DNA of 24,489 bases from DATKMG01 sp041476565 (GTDB lineage: Bacteria; Acidobacteriota; Terriglobia; Versatilivoradales; Versatilivoraceae): NCBI GenBank assembly GCA_041476565.1, contig JBGOTQ010000068.1:1-24489 (forward strand). Direction: 5' to 3'. The notes beneath the pieces are model-generated. The model was not told the origin of the DNA. It did not search any database and worked only from the letters and a program-made list of their open reading frames with translations. Both the position numbers and the translations under genes were made by a program. Positions 1-7,952 of the stretch are shown piece after piece; within the stretch, counting starts at the first letter, position 1; the number at the start of each line of letters is the position of its first letter.

Positions 1-802
1 TGTCGTTGCGGTGGTACCAGAAAGCATTGCCGTGAAAAACGTTGTTGCCAGATTTGGTCTCCATAATAATGATGGCCCCACCGGTAGAACCATACTGGGG
101 CTCGTAATTGGCCGTAATGACTTTCAGCTCGCTGACCATTTCCGGAGACTGGCCGAAGTCAAAGGCAGCAGAGTAGGTCCCATTGCCGCCGGACGGGTTG
201 GTCAAGGCCACTCCATTCAACAACGCGTCCCCGGCATACTTTTGAGCGCCATTCATGCGAGCGCTAAGGGCGTCACCGTCCTGTGAAACCACGCCGGGCA
301 ACAGGCTTATGAACTGGGCGGCCGAGCGGAGTCCCCCACTATTGGAGGTGATAATCAGTGGCAGTTCGCTGACCGTCTCGGGGGGAACGTTACCGGATTG
401 CTCGACCGTTTCATAATTCAGCGCCGAGGCATCGGCGGTGACCTCCACCTGCTGGGTTTCCGCACCTAATTCCAGCTTGACGTCAATTCGGGCCTTTTCG
501 TTAAGCCCGATGCGGACTCCTCGCTGTACAAACTCACGAAATCCCTTGAGCGTAACCGAGAGTTCAAAATGTCCTCCCGTCAAGTTGAAGAAACTGTAGA
601 GGCCATCAGGACTGCTGATCGTTTTGAGGGTCACCCCCGTTTCCACAGCGTTCAAGGTGACTTCAGCGCCAGGAACCACGGCGTTCGTCGGATCAATAAT
701 CGTGCCCGTGAGCTGAGCGCCCGTACTTTGGGCACTCCCCACGGGTACGAACGCGATCAGACAGAACAACATCCACAAAATCCAATTTCCTGTTCTAGAC
801 AT
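1..802 (-). CDS. TonB-dependent receptor, Oar-like, N-terminal part (runs off window start)
   Basis: The minus-strand frame is open from an ATG at 802-800 to the window edge (267 codons). The ATG is preceded by GGAGGAAAGG, a strong ribosome binding site. The product begins with a signal peptide (hydrophobic run WILWMLFCLIAFVPVGSAQS). A carboxypeptidase-regulatory-like beta-sandwich follows (about residues 30-110, with the motif GTIIDPTNAVVPGAEVTL). Next comes a plug-type region with SARMNGAQKYAGDALLNGV and GSTGGAIIIMETKSG. This arrangement is typical of the large outer-membrane receptors that Acidobacteriota carry in many copies for uptake of glycans or other large substrates. The beta-barrel lies outside the window, so the substrate cannot be guessed. 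The family call is confident; the ligand is unknown. Confidence 0.88.
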   Translation of the reverse strand, partial: MSRTGNWILWMLFCLIAFVPVGSAQSTGAQLTGTIIDPTNAVVPGAEVTLNAVETGVTLKTISSPDGLYSFFNLTGGHFELSVTLKGFREFVQRGVRIGLNEKARIDVKLELGAETQQVEVTADASALNYETVEQSGNVPPETVSELPLIITSNSGGLRSAAQFISLLPGVVSQDGDALSARMNGAQKYAGDALLNGVALTNPSGGNGTYSAAFDFGQSPEMVSELKVITANYEPQYGSTGGAIIIMETKSGNNVFHGNAFWYHRND

Positions 803-1187
803 CCTTTCCTCCTGGTTTCTCCCGATTCCCAATTGACGGAAGAAACGTGTCCTTTTAGAGAGAAGAGTAGGTTCCAAACCCAGGGAACTGCTGGTTGATT
901 TTAGGAAACTGCATTCACCTTCAAGCCGAGGATCTTAAGTCCAGCAGACCGCGCTTCCGGGCGAAGGAAGGCGTCGTCTGCTCCACGGCTTTCCACCAAG
1001 CTGCATTCCTTGGTGGAATCGACTGGAAAACCGGACAAATATAGAACCTTACATCAGGAAGCCGATCCCTCCGGCGTAGATCGCCTGCCACCATTGAAAG
1101 CCTCATGCAAAACTATCTTCTGGCTACTCGTTACCAATCAGCAAGCGTGCGCTGAGCGTCCGCTCCACCACGAATAGACGCTCCATT
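803..1187. other. Intergenic region between receptor and sulfatase-like gene
   Basis: I see no convincing gene in these 385 bases. They contain the upstream region of the receptor gene (minus strand) and the 3' flank of the sulfatase-like gene. The only clear structure is the dyad at 991-1018, listed separately. Confidence 0.5.
991..1018. repeat. Perfect 10-bp inverted repeat (possible hairpin)
   Basis: TTCCACCAAG at 991-1000 is exactly complementary to CTTGGTGGAA at 1009-1018, with an 8-base loop. It lies downstream of the sulfatase-like gene on the minus strand but has no T-run after it in either direction. It is therefore not a clear intrinsic terminator; it could be an RNA 3'-end stabiliser or a protein site. 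Confidence 0.5.
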
Positions 1188-3296
1188 TCACCTCGTTCGG
1201 AATTCAGGATTGTCCAGAGCCTCACGGGCCGGACGGAACTGCGGATCAACGGCCAGAGCCTCACGAAACTCATGCACAGCCCGATCTTTCTGACTCAGTT
1301 GACGGAAGACCAGGCCTAGATTGAAGTGCGTCTCCGCCCACTTCGGTTCCAGCCGGATGGCTTCTTCGAGGACCCGCTGTGCCATTTCCAGCCTGCCGGT
1401 TTGAAGATAAACCACTCCAAGCCCGTTTTGGGCTTCTGCCGACAGGGGATCTAATCGGGCGGCGTTTTCTAAGTGGCGCTCCGCCTCCAACCAATTCCCC
1501 CCCCGGATGGCCAGCATGCCCAAATGATAGTGCGCTGCGTAATTGTCGGGTTCCACCTTCAAAAGTTGATCCAAGAGCGACCGCGCGGTCCGTTCGTCCC
1601 CTTTTTCCAGCAGGATGACACCCTGCAGTTCTTGGGCCTGATTGTACGTGGGAGAAAGCGCCAAAACCGCTTGCAGTTCCTTCAATGCCTCGTCCAGTTG
1701 CCTGAGTTCGTACAGGCCGACGCCCAGATCAAAGTGGCCGCGCACATTCAGCGGATCTTGCTTCATGACCCGGCGAAAGACTTCAACGGATTCGCGGCCT
1801 CGGCCCAGGCGCCGAAGATTCAATCCGAGGCTGATCTGGAGATCCGCGACCTCCGGATACTTCGAGCAAAGGGGCTCAAGCAAGGCTTGAGCTTCCACCG
1901 TCCTGCCCACGCCGGAGAGCTCAAGGGCACGACGGCCAGCCTCAAAGTCAGCAATTCGATCTTTAGGATCGGCCCCGGCATCGGGATCCGCAGGCTTAAC
2001 CGTGCTCACTGCCACATAGCCCAAAGAACCAAGTGCGGCTGCTACCTCCGGGTTGATCGCTGTAGCAGATTTCGAGTCGGCCCTTTGGAAACGAGATTGC
2101 AAAGTCTGCAACCGTTCTCGGTAGCTTGCCGAGACAGCCTTCTGTTGGGAGTAGAGGTTGCGCTTTTCCCCGGGGTCCTGAATGAGGTCGTAGAACTCGG
2201 GTTTGGGAGCATCGATGTACTTGTAGCGTCCTATCCGCAGACTCCTCAACCGGGCACAGCCAAAATGGTTTCGGGCGTAAACGCTCTCACTGTATATCTC
2301 CCGGTCCCGGCTGAGTGCCGGTGACTGGGTTGGTTCCAATAGTCCTTTTCCTTGATACTCCGCTGGGCGGGAAATGCCTAGGAACTGCAGGATCGTGGGA
2401 GCCACATCGACCAGACTGGCAGCCTCATCCACCGTGGATGGCATCGAGCCGTTACCCGCTGGCCAATGAAAAATCAAGGGCACCCGCAGGGTGCTTTGGT
2501 AAATGAAATAGCCATGAGTGCTCTCCCCGTGCTCCCATAAGCTTTCACCGTGATCGGAAGTGAAGACAATCAACGACCTCTCAAGCAAGCCTTGTGTCTT
2601 TAGAAAGCCCCAAAAGCGGCCCAAGACAGCGTCCTCATAGAGAAGCGCGGCATCATAGTCGGCACGCCGCAGCGGAGAACTCTGAGCGATATGCGGGCCG
2701 TAAGGCGCGTGAAGATCGTAAAGGTGGAGAAAGAGAAAGAATGCCCCCCCGGTCTTGGCCTGCAACCATGCCGTTGCCGCTTTCACCACTTCCTCTCCGG
2801 GACGACTGACGTCGCCAGGGTCCGTGCGCCGCAGACGCCGAAGATTAAACGGGCTGTCATACACGTCAAAGCCCCGATTCAGCCCAAACCGCTTATCCAG
2901 AACAAAGCCGCCAACAAACGCACCAGTGCGGTAGCCCCGGCTCTTGAGTAAAGAGGCCAACGTCACACACCTGGCGTCCAACGGCTGCCCATGATCTTGA
3001 ACTCCATTCCACAGGGGCAGGGTGGAGGTCAGCATCGACACATGCGAAGGCAGCGTCAGGGGGACCTGGGAGTTGACCTGGGAGAACCGTGTGCCGCCCT
3101 CAACCATATGGTCTATGTTGGGTGTTTGGAACTTCTTGTATCCATAACAGCTCAAGTGGTCTGCACGCAGCGTATCGACAGAAATCAGGATGACGGGGGG
3201 AAGGGGGTTCCTCTGAGCGAGAAAACTTCTCGGACAGACTATAAGGAAAACCAATAGGAGAATTGTCCAGCCCGAGACCTGCCAAAGCGCCTTCAT
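1188..3296 (-). CDS. Secreted sulfatase-fold hydrolase/transferase with C-terminal TPRs
   Basis: A 702-residue product if started at the ATG 3296-3294, chosen because it is followed directly by a signal peptide (hydrophobic residues about 10-22, ending SFLAQ). An alternative in-frame ATG lies at 3317. The open frame continues to 3680, but that extension is repeat DNA, not protein. Alkaline-phosphatase/sulfatase superfamily motifs are present: ILISVDTLRAD with metal ligand Asp41, PLTLPSH at 79-85, and TSDHGESLWEHGE around 246-258. After about residue 400 there are roughly six TPR units to the end. The nucleophile position of sulfatases (Cys or Ser in C/S-x-P-x-R) is Thr81, and the Arg is His85, so formylglycine-dependent sulfatase activity is unlikely. 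A Thr nucleophile suggests phospho- or sulfo-transferase or phosphodiesterase chemistry. The substrate is unknown. No good Shine-Dalgarno is visible for either start. Confidence 0.85.
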   Translation of the reverse strand: MKALWQVSGWTILLLVFLIVCPRSFLAQRNPLPPVILISVDTLRADHLSCYGYKKFQTPNIDHMVEGGTRFSQVNSQVPLTLPSHVSMLTSTLPLWNGVQDHGQPLDARCVTLASLLKSRGYRTGAFVGGFVLDKRFGLNRGFDVYDSPFNLRRLRRTDPGDVSRPGEEVVKAATAWLQAKTGGAFFLFLHLYDLHAPYGPHIAQSSPLRRADYDAALLYEDAVLGRFWGFLKTQGLLERSLIVFTSDHGESLWEHGESTHGYFIYQSTLRVPLIFHWPAGNGSMPSTVDEAASLVDVAPTILQFLGISRPAEYQGKGLLEPTQSPALSRDREIYSESVYARNHFGCARLRSLRIGRYKYIDAPKPEFYDLIQDPGEKRNLYSQQKAVSASYRERLQTLQSRFQRADSKSATAINPEVAAALGSLGYVAVSTVKPADPDAGADPKDRIADFEAGRRALELSGVGRTVEAQALLEPLCSKYPEVADLQISLGLNLRRLGRGRESVEVFRRVMKQDPLNVRGHFDLGVGLYELRQLDEALKELQAVLALSPTYNQAQELQGVILLEKGDERTARSLLDQLLKVEPDNYAAHYHLGMLAIRGGNWLEAERHLENAARLDPLSAEAQNGLGVVYLQTGRLEMAQRVLEEAIRLEPKWAETHFNLGLVFRQLSQKDRAVHEFREALAVDPQFRPAREALDNPEFRTR

Positions 3297-3615
3297 GAAA
3301 ATGGCCTGAAGGGCCATGGGAAAGTAGCCCAGGGCATAGCGGGCGAATAGCAGGAGCCGACAGGCGAGGTGCCGGCGGGCACCGCCGCCCGCCATGCCCT
3401 GGGTCGACAATCCGTATTTACCAAAGTTTTCTCCTCGTGTGGGGGTGGGAAGTCCGCCCACGCCAACACGAGGAGAATCGTTGGTGATTCGCTGACCCAG
3501 GGCGTCGCAGGGGTCAAGGCCCCTGCTCTGCCCTGGGCTACTCTCCTTCGCCCACTTCGTGGGCTGGAGGCCATTTTCATCGACAGTGGTGATCTGGGAG
3601 AAGGCCATGCGGCAC
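3295..3615 (+). repeat. Multi-hairpin repeat family, copy A (long form)
   Basis: Bounded by terminal inverted repeats ATGAAAATGGCC (3295-3306) and GGCCATTTTCAT (3569-3580), followed by a conserved tail to about 3615. It shares its first ~65 bases and the ~50 bases before the right end with copy C at 24013, and its ends with copy B at 7881. This copy carries an extra middle part full of nested dyads. These are GCCCTGGGTC 3396-3405 with GACCCAGGGC 3494-3503; TTCTCCTCGTGT 3429-3440 with ACACGAGGAGAA 3466-3477; GCAGGGG/CCCCTGC around 3506-3525; and the hairpin CCCACTTCGTGGG near 3551-3563. No protein is encoded; open frames across it are fortuitous. It looks like a non-autonomous, structure-rich mobile or REP-like element. 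The left end overlaps the sulfatase-like start codon. Confidence 0.8.
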
Positions 3616-3718
3616 TTTTGTGAAAACTCGAAGCATATACAGTGCAGAGTCGCTTCATGACTCGCGGGTTTAACATTCACGGGTTGCGTCTCACAAGATT
3701 CAAAGCCCTCAATACCAA

Positions 3719-5383
3719 TTAATGTTCCCCCCGTCTAAAATTGTCGATCATGTATTCGCAAGTTCGCAGGGTAAATGCCATGATGGAAATTGTGCTGGTC
3801 TTGTCTGTGGCGAAGGGGAATACACTCGCATCGCAGATGTAGAGATTGGGTACATCATGGCACTGGGAAAAACGGTTCGTCACAAACTTCTTGGGATCAT
3901 TTCCGAACCGGCAAGGTCCGGTCTCGTGGAGGCTTTGTCCCGGGGGAAACGGGTCGTCGCCGGCCCCCCAAATCTCTCCTCCTGCCGCCTTGACAAGTTC
4001 AGCGCAAACCTGTTTCGAATGCTCCCACATCATCAACTCATTGGGCCCCCACTGGAAGTGGAACCGCGCCACCGGGATTCCATAGATATCTTTCACTTCG
4101 GGATCGAGGTCCAGGTAGTTACTTTGGCTCGGCAGTGAAGGGGCCTGGATCAGGAAATCGATGGGCGTGGGATAATACCGCTTGATCTCCCTCTTGAACT
4201 GGGATCCGAACCCTTCAAGCTGGTCGTGATAATGAGGGAAGGCCCCACAGCCTCCGCCGGCATAGACAGAATACCCACGAACGAATTTCTCCTCACGAGG
4301 GTTTCCCAGATTCTGCCAGCGCGGCATCCAGGTCACGGTGGAATCGTGTACGTTGTCGGGCCGGCTGGGCTGGCCCAACAATTGGGGCAGGTATCCATAG
4401 GCCGGTGTGCCGTAAAGGTGGTCGCTGATGTTACGGCCGAGCTGGCCGCTGGAATTAGCAATGCCAGTCGGCCAGTGACGCGATTTTGAATTCAGCATGA
4501 CTTTAGCTGTTTCGCAGCATGAAGCCGCCAAGACCACGGCCTTGGAGAATACCTCGACTTCCCGACGAGTGTTTCTATCGATATAGGCTACCCCTTTGGC
4601 ACGACCCTTCTCGTCGACCAGCACGTCCTTGACATGCACGTTGATGCGAAGTTCGAGCTTGCCGGTCTTCTCCGCGGCTGGAATGGTAAACCAGGTGGGC
4701 GAAAAGAAGGAGCCTGAATCGCAGCCGTTGGTACACCCTCCACAAAAATGGCAGGCCGGGTGACCGTTGTGGTCTACCGTCAGCTGAGCGCAGCGGTCTG
4801 GAAGGTAAGGAACGCCAATTTTTTCCGCCCCCTTCTGCAAAATGAAATCCAGGCAGCGGAATTTAATGGGCAGCAGATACTCGCCGTCTGGGTTGCTCGG
4901 TCGGTTCTGAACCGTGCTAGCCACACCTATCATCCGTTCTACGCGGCTATAGTAAGGGGAGATTTGCTTTTCCGTAATGTGCCAGTCCACATTGAAGCCA
5001 TCCAGACTGGCTGCTCTAAAATCGATATCTCCAAAACGAGCTGAAGAACGACCCCAGAAATTGGCCTTCCCGCCCGTGGCCGAGCAACGCGCCCAGACCC
5101 AGCGACTCCCGGGGGCGACCGTATAGGTGATTTCGTGCTCCCACACGCTTTGGGTAATCTCGGTCTCGCAGACGTAACGGTGAGGACGATCCTTGGGATC
5201 CATGAAGCCCCGGTATTTCAGCTCGTAACTCTGACGGTGATTGCCGTAGTCCTTGGCAGGATCAATCCGGCGTCCCGAGTTCAGAGCCAGCACATTCAAG
5301 CCGGCTTCGCAGAGAGTCTTCATCGCCATGCCGCCGCCTGCTCCTGTGCCGACCACGATGACGTCGTAGATTTTCTGTGCCAT
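3719..5383 (-). CDS. GMC-family oxidoreductase (FAD-dependent), large subunit of a gluconate-dehydrogenase-type complex
   Basis: A 554-residue protein; the ATG at 5383-5381 is preceded by GGAAAGG. The N-terminal dinucleotide-binding motif VVGTGAGGG (residues 10-18) binds FAD. The C-terminal GMC domain contains HETGPCRFG (His486) and NLYICDASVFP. A Cys-rich stretch HFCGGCTNGCDSG lies mid-protein. The family oxidises sugars, polyols or sugar acids and passes electrons to the respiratory chain. It has no signal peptide of its own. The gene 42 bases upstream encodes a Tat-signal small subunit, so export as a folded complex on the partner's signal is likely. The usual second catalytic Asn/His of the NPTxT-like motif appears as Thr (about residue 529, in DKTSTISIM), which is odd. 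The substrate is unknown. The operon is probably controlled by the divergent LacI-type gene. Confidence 0.88.
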   Translation of the reverse strand: MAQKIYDVIVVGTGAGGGMAMKTLCEAGLNVLALNSGRRIDPAKDYGNHRQSYELKYRGFMDPKDRPHRYVCETEITQSVWEHEITYTVAPGSRWVWARCSATGGKANFWGRSSARFGDIDFRAASLDGFNVDWHITEKQISPYYSRVERMIGVASTVQNRPSNPDGEYLLPIKFRCLDFILQKGAEKIGVPYLPDRCAQLTVDHNGHPACHFCGGCTNGCDSGSFFSPTWFTIPAAEKTGKLELRINVHVKDVLVDEKGRAKGVAYIDRNTRREVEVFSKAVVLAASCCETAKVMLNSKSRHWPTGIANSSGQLGRNISDHLYGTPAYGYLPQLLGQPSRPDNVHDSTVTWMPRWQNLGNPREEKFVRGYSVYAGGGCGAFPHYHDQLEGFGSQFKREIKRYYPTPIDFLIQAPSLPSQSNYLDLDPEVKDIYGIPVARFHFQWGPNELMMWEHSKQVCAELVKAAGGEIWGAGDDPFPPGQSLHETGPCRFGNDPKKFVTNRFSQCHDVPNLYICDASVFPFATDKTSTISIMAFTLRTCEYMIDNFRRGEH

Positions 5384-5425
5384 TCCAAATCCTTTCCGGC
5401 AAAAGGCCTCCCCTACGGCAATGGT

Positions 5426-6046
5426 TCAGAGCAGAGGGGGTGGCAGATGCCGGTGTTCCGGATCGTCCGGGTGCGGGCATCCCGGCATTTCGTCATAGAC
5501 TGTCCGGAGTCCCGGGTAACCCAGTTGTTCCAAACCGATCCGGGAGGTGTAAAATCCCATCACAGTATATTCCCGAACCAACCTGAAAAAGGCACGGCCG
5601 TCGTCTTCGCGCGGCCGGTATTTGTCTTTATAAGCGAGGTGTTCCAGAATCTCGGTTTGTTGTCCGGCGGGCAATTCCAGGAACGATTTTCCCTGAAGCC
5701 ACCGAGCATGCGTGTCAATCCAAGCGAGGCCGAAACGGAAACGGTACTGAATTTCCGGGTCATTGGAGACCATGAAGTCGATGAATTCGCTGACTCCTGC
5801 CTCCTGGGCCCCGGGCGTGCCGTCGTTGGGGATGATCAGATCGGTAAGCCGCTCGAGGATGGCATATTCTTCTGATGAGAAGAACTGCGGGGCATAGGCT
5901 TCCCGGGGCGCCTGAACGGGTCCCTGGTGGGCAGCGTGCTGCCCGCAAGCGAAGCTCCAGCGGTGAAATCCTGAGAACTGGCCGGCAGCCGCGGCCATGG
6001 ACAAGATGCGCAAAACTTCCCGCCGGCTGAGGTTTTGACCTCCCAT
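5426..6046 (-). CDS. Gluconate 2-dehydrogenase subunit 3 family protein, Tat signal
   Basis: A 206-residue protein starting at ATG 6046-6044 with the strong site GGAGG six bases upstream. It begins with a twin-arginine signal (SRREVLRILSMAAAAG). The body matches the small subunit of membrane-bound gluconate dehydrogenases (motifs LERLTDLIIPNDGTPGAQEAGV, FIDFMVSNDPE, LVREYTVMGFYTS). It is the first gene of a two-gene minus-strand operon with the GMC oxidoreductase, 42 bases apart. In known complexes this subunit escorts the flavoprotein through the Tat system and stabilises it at the membrane. No cytochrome subunit is encoded alongside, so the electron acceptor must be elsewhere. Confidence 0.88.
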   Translation of the reverse strand: MGGQNLSRREVLRILSMAAAAGQFSGFHRWSFACGQHAAHQGPVQAPREAYAPQFFSSEEYAILERLTDLIIPNDGTPGAQEAGVSEFIDFMVSNDPEIQYRFRFGLAWIDTHARWLQGKSFLELPAGQQTEILEHLAYKDKYRPREDDGRAFFRLVREYTVMGFYTSRIGLEQLGYPGLRTVYDEMPGCPHPDDPEHRHLPPPLL

Positions 6047-6127
6047 GGTAGACCTCCAGGAGGATTCTCTCTTGCAAGTCTGACAAAGGCTATGTTACTC
6101 TGGCACCGATTTCAGGAAAGCGATTTC

Positions 6128-6141
6128 CGCAACCGCTTGCG
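6128..6141. promoter_or_regulatory. LacI-family operator
   Basis: CGCAACCGCTTGCG is a dyad around a central CG and fits the general LacI/GalR-family pattern GCAANCGNTTGC exactly (6129-6140). It lies between the divergent dehydrogenase operon (start 6046) and the LacI-type gene (start 6284). It is therefore well placed to control either or both genes. Binding by the adjacent regulator is inferred. Confidence 0.7.
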
Positions 6142-6283
6142 CAATCTAAGAAAAAGGCTATCCTGTCGTCAATAACGTTGTCAAGATTTTTTTGAGTTCG
6201 TCGCGAGTCGTTCGGTTCTTTCCGTCACTGCGGATCCTGGCCGCCGATGCTAGGCCATCGCCGGCTGGAGTGAGGAGAGGCGT

Positions 6284-7348
6284 ATGGCCTACAAGATGAG
6301 AGACGTCGCCCAACGCGCCGGGGTTTCCGTAACCACCGTCTCGCATGTTTTGAACAAGACGCGCTTTGTGGCCCCCGAGACTAGCCGGCGTGTTCTGGAA
6401 GCGATTCACCAACTGAATTACTACGCCAATGCCCACGCCCGACGCCTGGCCAAGAGCCGCAGCGACCTTTTTGGCCTGATCATTTCGGAAATTGCCAATC
6501 CCTTTTTCTCCGAGATCATCAAAGGGTTCCAAATGGCAGCCTGGGACAAAGGCTACGACATGCTGCTCTGCAATACCGAGTACGACTCCCAACACACGCG
6601 GTTGGCCATTCGCAAAATGATAGAAAGCGAAGTGCGCGGAGTGGCCGTGATGACCTCCTCATTGGATGGCGAGGTCGCCGAGGAATTGACACCGAACCAG
6701 GTAGGAGTCGTTTTCTGCAATCTGAGGCCTGCCCAAAGGCTGATCAGCAGCATAGACATTGATCACTCCCAGGGAATCTCGCAAGCTTTAGGCCATGTCA
6801 TTCAATTGGGTCACAAAAACATAGCGGTCATTGCCGGACCCCAAAGAAATCGTACGGCTAGGACGATTAGGGACGCAATTGTGAAAGGACTGGAAAAATG
6901 CGGCCTCCGGCCCACCGCCGTACTCGACAGTGACTACAGACTCGACGGAGGGGCGTCAGCCGTGTCCTGTCTCCTTCAGCAATCTGCTTTCCCCACGGCG
7001 ATCTTTTGCGGCAATGACCTGATTGCCATGGGGGCCATGAGCGCCCTTGAAAATGTCGGCATCCGGGTTCCCGCGGATGTCTCCGTTGTCGGATTTGATG
7101 ATATTATCTTTGCGCGGCTGGCCCGTCCTCCGCTGACGACGATTCAAATCCCCCGCGAGAAATTGGGTCGGCTCGCATTTGAAGCGCTGGAAAAGATGGT
7201 CCGCTCGAAGCGGCATCAAGGAAGAGAGTATGTGCTTGAAACGTCTTTGGTCGTCCGGAAATCCACGGCGCCTCCCCGCCAACATCCACTTCGTCTGCCC
7301 GGATTGATCCATAAGCCCCACCGCCAGCAGGTCCCGAAAAAAACCTGA
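6284..7348 (+). CDS. LacI/GalR-family transcriptional regulator
   Basis: A 354-residue protein with GAGGAGAGG just before the ATG. The N-terminal helix-turn-helix is classical (MRDVAQRAGVSVTTVSHVLN, then ETSRRVLEAI), followed by the YxANxxARxL hinge helix (residues about 45-56). A periplasmic-binding-protein-like effector domain follows (FGLIISEIANPFFSEI, FCGNDLIAMGAMSAL, VPADVSVVGFDDI). These proteins repress or activate carbohydrate genes in response to a sugar. The gene is transcribed away from the GMC/subunit-3 operon, with a matching operator in between. It most likely regulates that operon and itself. The effector is unknown. Confidence 0.92.
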   Translation: MAYKMRDVAQRAGVSVTTVSHVLNKTRFVAPETSRRVLEAIHQLNYYANAHARRLAKSRSDLFGLIISEIANPFFSEIIKGFQMAAWDKGYDMLLCNTEYDSQHTRLAIRKMIESEVRGVAVMTSSLDGEVAEELTPNQVGVVFCNLRPAQRLISSIDIDHSQGISQALGHVIQLGHKNIAVIAGPQRNRTARTIRDAIVKGLEKCGLRPTAVLDSDYRLDGGASAVSCLLQQSAFPTAIFCGNDLIAMGAMSALENVGIRVPADVSVVGFDDIIFARLARPPLTTIQIPREKLGRLAFEALEKMVRSKRHQGREYVLETSLVVRKSTAPPRQHPLRLPGLIHKPHRQQVPKKT

Positions 7349-7458
7349 GAGGGAAGCAACCACTGATCATGGAATCAGCTGCCGGGACGGACTTGTGTGA
7401 TGGCAAAGGCGAAAAAGCAAACAGAGAGCAAGGAAGATCACTCTCCAGCGTAATCCCA

Positions 7459-7758
7459 CTACCCAGTTGATTCCGTCAGAATCTCGTTCAGCTTTGCCTC
7501 CCATTCATCCTCGGCCAGCACCTCAAAACGCAAGACCTTGTCTTTCATCTCAAGACCGAGCTCGCTCCAGCTCGGGGACTTGGCCTGACGGGTACAGATG
7601 TCAAATACCCTGCGGATATAGTCAGTCTTGGCATTATCCCGTGGAATCCTGGCTTTCTCCCAACCCTTGGCTGGGAAATCAATTTCGAGGTCGGCATTGG
7701 CCTCTGCCTTTTTGCGCCAAGCGGAGAGATGCTCCAGGTAGTTTCTGATTTCCGCCAA
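7459..7758 (-). CDS. Hypothetical protein or gene remnant, unrecognised
   Basis: A 99-codon open frame whose only upstream start is a TTG without a clear ribosome binding site; the frame opens only six codons further upstream. The product is charged and predicted helical (EIRNYLEHLSAWRKKAEA near the start, ending AKLNEILTESTG) and has the look of real protein, not shadow sequence. I do not recognise a family. It lies at the edge of a cluster of broken genes on the same strand. It may be the C-terminal remnant of a longer, deleted gene, and a lost restriction subunit is one possibility. Low certainty. Confidence 0.4.
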   Translation of the reverse strand: MAEIRNYLEHLSAWRKKAEANADLEIDFPAKGWEKARIPRDNAKTDYIRRVFDICTRQAKSPSWSELGLEMKDKVLRFEVLAEDEWEAKLNEILTESTG

Positions 7759-7880
7759 GGCTCTCTGCTGGTATCCTTAAGCTGCATCTCAGCTTGCTAA
7801 AGCAAAGAAATCCAGTTTAACTTGCCGCAAATGAAAGGAAACAGTTTTGTTTGCATTCGCAATAAGCAAATGCAGCTTTC

Positions 7881-7947
7881 ATGAGAATGGCCTGAAAGGC
7901 CATGGCCATTTTCATCCGCTATGGTGAACATGAAAAGGTCATGAGGC
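7881..7947 (+). repeat. Multi-hairpin repeat family, copy B (miniature form)
   Basis: Left end ATGAGAATGGCC at 7881-7892 and right end GGCCATTTTCAT at 7904-7915 are joined almost directly. The whole structured centre seen in copies A and C is missing. The conserved tail after the right end (to about 7947, with TGGTGAA and AAAAGGTCATG) is present. It lies 5 bases past the ancestral stop codon of the DUF4411 pseudogene, so insertion seems to have occurred at the gene's 3' end. Confidence 0.7.
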
Positions 7948-7952
7948 ACTCT

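Noticed and set aside
3297..3680. In-frame extension of the sulfatase-like protein to an 830-residue product, and similar frames at 24011-24205 with matching peptides
   Set aside because: The shared peptides come from the repeat DNA itself being open in several frames, not from a conserved protein. The signal peptide begins at 3296.
7400..7453. 17-codon plus-strand frame MAKAKKQTESKEDHSPA after the LacI gene
   Set aside because: Protein-like composition but no Shine-Dalgarno at a proper distance and too short to support a gene.
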